Below, in pieces: positions 8,316 to 9,412 of a stretch of DNA of 9,412 nt. Positions within the stretch are counted from its first letter, which is position 1, and each line of letters begins with the position of its first letter. This DNA is from an uncultured euryarchaeote (GTDB taxonomy: Archaea > Thermoplasmatota > Poseidoniia > Poseidoniales > Thalassarchaeaceae). A program made the translations under genes and the position numbers. Under the pieces are notes generated by a model. The model searched no databases. It was not told the origin of the DNA and was given only the letters and a program-made list of their open reading frames with translations. The DNA lies in the NCBI GenBank assembly GCA_937901365.1, contig CALCEF010000249.1, positions 1 through 9,412 of the forward strand, written 5' to 3'.

Positions 8316-8350
8316 TTTCAATCAGTTCGTGACTCACGCAAACACTTGCG
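8312..8350 (+). other. Cluster of three short dyads at the end of aglB
   Basis: Three 5-bp inverted repeats follow each other. CTGAT-TTCA-ATCAG (8312-8325) contains the TGA stop; CGTGA-C-TCACG lies at 8328-8338; CGCAA-ACAC-TTGCG lies at 8337-8350 and shares two bases with the second. As RNA they could form small hairpins or a 3'-end structure. No U-rich run follows, so this is not a typical archaeal terminator. Chance is possible for each one alone. Confidence 0.25.
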
Positions 8351-8427
8351 ACAACAATCAGCGAAAGCCATACACGATTCGGCGAAGGGGCCATGAACCC
8401 TCGGTCGCCCCTTAAGGGGCGAACATC
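8316..8427. other. Intergenic spacer between aglB and the S8 protease gene
   Basis: This 112-bp gap separates two same-strand genes. It holds the short dyads near its left end and the perfect palindrome near its right end. I see no clear TATA/BRE element and no T-rich terminator, so I cannot tell whether the protease gene has its own promoter or is read from the aglB side. Confidence 0.6.
8405..8422. promoter_or_regulatory. 18-bp perfect palindrome just upstream of the protease start codon
   Basis: TCGCCCCTTAAGGGGCGA is self-complementary over all 18 bases and ends five bases before the ATG at 8428. It could be an operator for a dimeric repressor. In RNA it could be a 7-bp hairpin with a UUAA loop that hides the weakly Shine-Dalgarno-like AAGGGG about eight bases before the start. 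An upstream AAGGGGC (8385-8391) can pair instead with GCCCCTT (8407-8413), giving two mutually exclusive structures. The symmetry is seen; the function is inferred. Confidence 0.45.
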
Positions 8428-9412
8428 ATGCCACAGGGACCCCATAGGCATCTCGAATACCTCCCTGAACCAGAGGATCCACGTATGCTCACGGCGATTG
8501 ATCCGGATGCCCCTGGATATCCTCCTGAGGCATATGGGGCATCACCTGAGCAGGCTGAAGCGTGGCGGATTGCAACGAATGACACCCTTCGACAAACAAA
8601 ACCTCGACCGTGGGGAATCATGTTGGCGCTGTGTATTATTTCGGCAATGCTGCTATCATACCCACTCATTTCAGCTTATTTTGTGGATGCATTGACGCCG
8701 AATTCAGATTGGGCATATGAGGACACCAACATCTACGCCTTGCAAGACGATCTGGGCCTCAGTGGCAATGGGGTTCTAGTGTGCATTGTCGATACAGGGA
8801 TCGAAATGGATCATCCTGACCTTGCCAATGCCAATCTCGTTCGCTATCGAGACTTTGTAGGGGGCGACGATCAAACAATTCAGGATCGTGGAGCAGACCT
8901 ACACGGGACGATGATGGCTGGGATTCTAGTCGCCGATGGAGAGTTCAGAGGAGCTGCTCCAAATGTCGGGTTGGTTGTAGCCGCCGCGCTCAATTCCGAG
9001 GGTTCGACGCAATCTGAATCTACGGTTTCCGACGCCATCGAATGGTGTTGGAACGAAATGAACGTCGACATCATATCACTCTCCTTGGGCGGTGATCCTG
9101 ATCCCGAAAACCCACTCGGTTCCCTGACTGCGGATGCGGTTTCCGCCGCTCTTGATCATGGCGTTTTTGTCGTGGCGGCAGCTGGAAATTCAGGGGGTGC
9201 AGGCACAGGAGTTACGGATGTATCAGTCCCTGCCAATGTCGACGGAGTCATCGCAGTCGGTGCAGTAAACAGAGATGGCACACTATGGGAAAGAACTGCA
9301 ACTGGTTCTGAAACAGAAGGAGCCGATGGTGAGGTACGGGTTGAACCCAATCAGAAACCAGAGGTTACAGCTCCAGGTGTCGGTATTATTTCCACATCAG
9401 ATCCAGAGATGA
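8428..9412 (+). CDS. Membrane-anchored subtilisin-like serine protease (peptidase family S8); 3' partial
   Basis: This is a secreted-side protease that cleaves peptide bonds with an Asp-His-Ser triad. Seen directly: VDTGIEMDHPDL with catalytic D122 (8791-8793); HGTMMAGIL with catalytic H159 (8902-8904); and AAAGNSGG with oxyanion-hole N254 (9187-9189). The stretch KPEVTAPGVGIIST at the right edge is the strand that normally precedes the GTS-x-A-x-P serine motif, which lies outside the window. The start is fixed by an in-frame TAA at 8413-8415 inside the palindrome; ATG 8428 is the first start after it. The N-terminus is unusual, with ~60 hydrophilic Pro/Glu-rich residues, then R55/K58/R60, then a hydrophobic stretch at ~62-86 that should act as a signal anchor with the catalytic domain outside. 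There is no obvious long propeptide, as only ~30 residues separate the helix from the catalytic Asp strand. Substrate unknown. Confidence 0.93.
   Translation, partial: MPQGPHRHLEYLPEPEDPRMLTAIDPDAPGYPPEAYGASPEQAEAWRIATNDTLRQTKPRPWGIMLALCIISAMLLSYPLISAYFVDALTPNSDWAYEDTNIYALQDDLGLSGNGVLVCIVDTGIEMDHPDLANANLVRYRDFVGGDDQTIQDRGADLHGTMMAGILVADGEFRGAAPNVGLVVAAALNSEGSTQSESTVSDAIEWCWNEMNVDIISLSLGGDPDPENPLGSLTADAVSAALDHGVFVVAAAGNSGGAGTGVTDVSVPANVDGVIAVGAVNRDGTLWERTATGSETEGADGEVRVEPNQKPEVTAPGVGIISTSDPEM
8611..8685 (+). other. Signal-anchor helix of the S8 protease
   Basis: Residues ~W62-V86 (WGIMLALCIISAMLLSYPLI and onward) form one hydrophobic segment preceded by R55, K58 and R60. The charge pattern predicts a cytoplasmic N-terminus and an external protease domain. 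Cleavage after SAY or ISA is possible but cannot be decided from sequence alone. Confidence 0.75.

Noticed and set aside
8319..8361. CAATCAG direct repeat (8319-8325 and 8355-8361)
   Set aside because: Only seven bases, two copies, no further symmetry; readily explained by chance.
8313..8427. Classical promoter or T-rich terminator in the spacer
   Set aside because: No TTTATA-like box at a suitable distance from 8428 and no run of T after the aglB stop.
8412..8669. 85-aa minus-strand frame opposite the protease N-terminus
   Set aside because: Low-complexity Gly/Ser-rich reading of the opposite strand with no recognisable domain or start signal.
8393..8695. 100-aa plus-strand frame starting with ATG at 8393
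   Set aside because: It overlaps the protease gene in another frame and is Arg/Ser/Cys/His-rich without a motif. The frame of ATG 8428 carries clear S8 motifs.
9412..9412. Final ATGA read as a stop codon ending the protease
   Set aside because: In frame the last codons are GAT CCA GAG ATG A; the TGA is out of frame and the serine motif has not yet appeared.

Overview
The window most likely comes from an archaeon, probably a marine Euryarchaeota-type organism such as Ca. Poseidoniia (Marine Group II). The reasons are an AglB-type oligosaccharyltransferase with the TIxE motif of archaeal/eukaryotic STT3 proteins, very long acidic Thr/Asn/Asp-rich surface domains ending in one membrane helix and a short Arg-rich tail, a balanced base composition, and tightly packed same-strand genes. 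The phylum-level placement is inference. No rRNA, tRNA, mobile element or CRISPR array is visible.

Region 1 (1-8315, + strand) is one uninterrupted reading frame, open at the left edge, of at least 2,770 codons. Its first ~390 residues are the multi-span membrane domain of a GT66 oligosaccharyltransferase. Residues ~390-955 are the extracytoplasmic domain with the WWDYG acceptor-recognition motif. The remaining ~1,800 residues are an unusual extension. It holds about twelve beta-sandwich units with a repeating D-x-x-G ... P-x-G-x-W/Y motif at a ~95-residue period, a Gly-rich beta insert, and NEW3/CARDB-like domains. A C-terminal membrane helix closes the protein. The extension carries 44 N-x-S/T sequons, while the catalytic core carries one. 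The enzyme therefore appears to carry a large acceptor-rich surface arch tethered to the membrane at both ends. I numbered residues from the TTG at position 21; the true start lies upstream, probably by a little over 100 codons.

Region 2 (8316-8427) is a 112-bp intergenic spacer. It has three short dyads directly behind the stop codon, and an 18-bp perfect palindrome (8405-8422) six bases upstream of the next start codon. The left arm of the palindrome could alternatively pair with a second AAGGGGC copy upstream. I see no convincing TATA box or T-rich terminator.

Region 3 (8428-9412, + strand, cut by the right edge) encodes a membrane-anchored subtilisin-like (S8) serine protease. The catalytic Asp and His and the oxyanion Asn are visible; the catalytic Ser should lie just past the edge.

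Both products work at or outside the cell surface, one in N-glycosylation and one in proteolysis. A functional link between them is possible but rests only on adjacency.
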